From Bugulina stolonifera (Eukaryota; Bryozoa; Gymnolaemata; Cheilostomatida; Bugulidae), in the NCBI GenBank assembly GCA_935421135.1, contig OW285192.1, positions 1,655,501-1,719,500 on the forward strand: a stretch of DNA of 64,000 nucleotides, written 5' to 3'. The translations under genes were made by a program, and so were the position numbers. The notes beneath the pieces were generated by a model. The model was not told the DNA's origin. It searched no databases and saw only the letters and a program-made list of their open reading frames with translations. Positions 62,358 through 64,000 of the stretch are shown here, in pieces. Position 1 is the stretch's first letter. Each line of letters starts with the position of its first letter.

Positions 62358-63199
62358 CAGGGCTTAAAGTGTAAATTTTTTTTTACAGGAACGCATCAAC
62401 ATTACTTTTAAAGGAACGCATCAACATTACTTTTACAGGAACGCATCAACATTACTTTTACAGGAACGCATCAACATTACTTTTACAGGAACGCATCAAC
62501 ATTACTTTTACAGGAACGCATCAACATTACTTTTACAGGAACGCATCAACATTACATGACTTTCACTATCAAACAGGAAGTCCGCTTATGTCTGGCTAAA
62601 TTCAAAGAAGTAGCCATAGAGTTATTTCTATGGAAGTAGCACATCGATAAGATGTTTTTACAACAAATATTTTGTACCTACTCCTGTTCTCTGTGTGTAA
62701 ACAAGCATTTAATAAATATCATAGTTATATCTACATTTCTGTTTAGAAGAGTGGTATTGAGCCAGTGTTGGAAGGTGCTTGCAGAAAATGTTTGAGCAGT
62801 TTAGATTTGTCTCCCTTGTTTTCCTGTCAATATTCAAAATGTTATATATTTTTGAGTAAACAGTAGTACTTTGGATCTTCTAATATAAAAATGTTTGCCA
62901 TACATATTGCCATCTAATTTTCATGTGTTAATGTGTAGGAGATACTAATATTAAATGAAAAATACTTTAGACACCCATTAATGACCCTATTCAACCGAGT
63001 AAGTTAGCGACCTATCAACGTTTCGAGCGAGGGCGGTCTGACTGACTGTAGTTAGTAAAGGAGCTATACCTTTCCTAAAACAACTAGTAGACTAGCTAAT
63101 GTACTGAAAATGCAACCGGAACGCGTACCTGTAAGAATAGCTCTAATAAATCCTTACCAGAACGGCGTTCCGGTGCGTTCCGGTACACTTTAAGCCCTG
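62358..63199. mobile_element. hAT element with exact 8-bp target duplication (842 bp)
   Basis: The ends CAGGGCTTAAAGTGTA and its inverse TACACTTTAAGCCCTG are perfect, with ATTACAGT at 62350-62357 and 63200-63207. Near the left end, seven copies of a 25-bp unit (ggaacgcatcaacattac plus ttttaca) occupy 62388-62560. The interior is AT-rich and carries no transposase. Confidence 0.92.
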
Positions 63200-63562
63200 A
63201 TTACAGTCCACATGTGCATGTACCCCTAGTCGTACCTGTAGCCGTAGCCGTACCGTACCTGTGCATCACTTGACCGACTAGCAACACGGAAACTAGGCTA
63301 CACGTTCTATCTATACACTGTAACTAAACAGTCCTAACTAAATTCTAAACAAGTAGTAGATATACATGGAGTGACAGGCATGTACAGTTATTAGATTATA
63401 TGATAGTTTACAAGTGATAGTGATATACGTAAGGTAATATTCAGGTACTGAGTTACATAATAACATAATACATGTAGTATACAGTGTACATGGCATACAT
63501 GATAGAATCCTGGGCAACAGTATGGAGGTGAAACTAGCAATGGCATGATAGTACACACTTGC

Positions 63563-64000
63563 CAGGGGCGTTTCTAGAAAATTATCAAAGGGATGGCGAA
63601 ATCAGCAGGCCGGGGGTCCAGGGCAGCGCCCCGGTCGCTGAAGCCGCTGAGCGCATTTCAGTGTCCAAAACTGCATCCAGAGCTCATCTAAAAGACAAAA
63701 CTGTGGTATTTCAAACAGCTCTTTTTTGGATGCCGGTGAAAAATATTGTCAAAATGGACGAGTAATCCATGTCAGCCATGCTAATCCTCAGACATGAAAC
63801 TATGCAAACCTCAGTGCTTCATCAATATATTTTAGACGACCTTGTATGTATGAACAGAGTGCATGCAGCTAATTCTTCCTAGTGTAGCTAAGCAACTGCT
63901 CGCCACAAAAAAATTCTCGCCTAGACATAGGCTGATCATTTATCATAGGAGTTGCCTTGGCCTGTTCAAGCTTTCTAAGGAGTTTCCCTCTCTTTACTAT
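63563..64000. mobile_element. hAT-like element, left part
   Basis: The start CAGGGGCGTTTCTAGAAAA resembles the right terminus of the element at 6933-8208. It is followed by a GC-rich hairpin-prone patch ('ggcagcgccccgg') like those near the ends of the other hAT copies. The other end is not in the window. Confidence 0.5.

Overview
This is AT-rich nuclear DNA from an animal, most likely a marine invertebrate. The host genes are intron-rich with GT-AG splicing and include metazoan families (a plakin cytolinker, a NIPA transporter). Intergenic and intronic DNA is full of hAT-type and foldback DNA transposons, tRNA-derived SINEs, solo LTRs, decayed LINEs and minisatellites. The species cannot be fixed from the sequence. 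There is no bacterial operon structure and no CRISPR array. Exon models come from reading frame, splice-site phase and remembered family patterns; no alignment was run.

Layout. 1-8,540 (-): the 5' half of a microsomal-type epoxide hydrolase gene, five exons, running off the left edge, with two transposons in its introns. 8,758-15,054: two ~3.1 kb terminal-inverted-repeat elements head to head, forming one ~6.3 kb inverted repeat. 16,005-19,949 (-): a complete six-exon SLC25A15-type mitochondrial ornithine carrier whose last codons are copied into a palindrome. 20,100-31,300: mostly mobile DNA (SINEs, a 660-bp foldback element with a 9-bp target duplication, another inverted-repeat element, a LINE reverse-transcriptase fragment, a decayed RTE-like fragment). 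31,390-39,186 (+): a NIPA-type magnesium transporter whose introns are largely minisatellite, including a seven-fold tandem copy of one 3' splice site. 40,082-49,245: solo LTRs of one family and an intact-ended hAT element. 45,769-46,020 and 49,567-50,091 (+): two intronless unknown genes with a similar C-terminal membrane segment. 51,161-61,498 (-): sixteen 3' exons of a plakin (spectrin repeats, SH3, plectin-like repeats), continuing beyond the right edge.

The host genes have unrelated roles (xenobiotic or lipid epoxides, mitochondrial ornithine, Mg2+, cytoskeletal linkage), so there is no evidence of a functional cluster. The most unusual signals are tandem repeats lying against splice sites in three or four genes, the twin inverted element with a base-identical exon-like block in both arms, the two-member small membrane protein family among related solo LTRs, and three near-perfect loopless palindromes.
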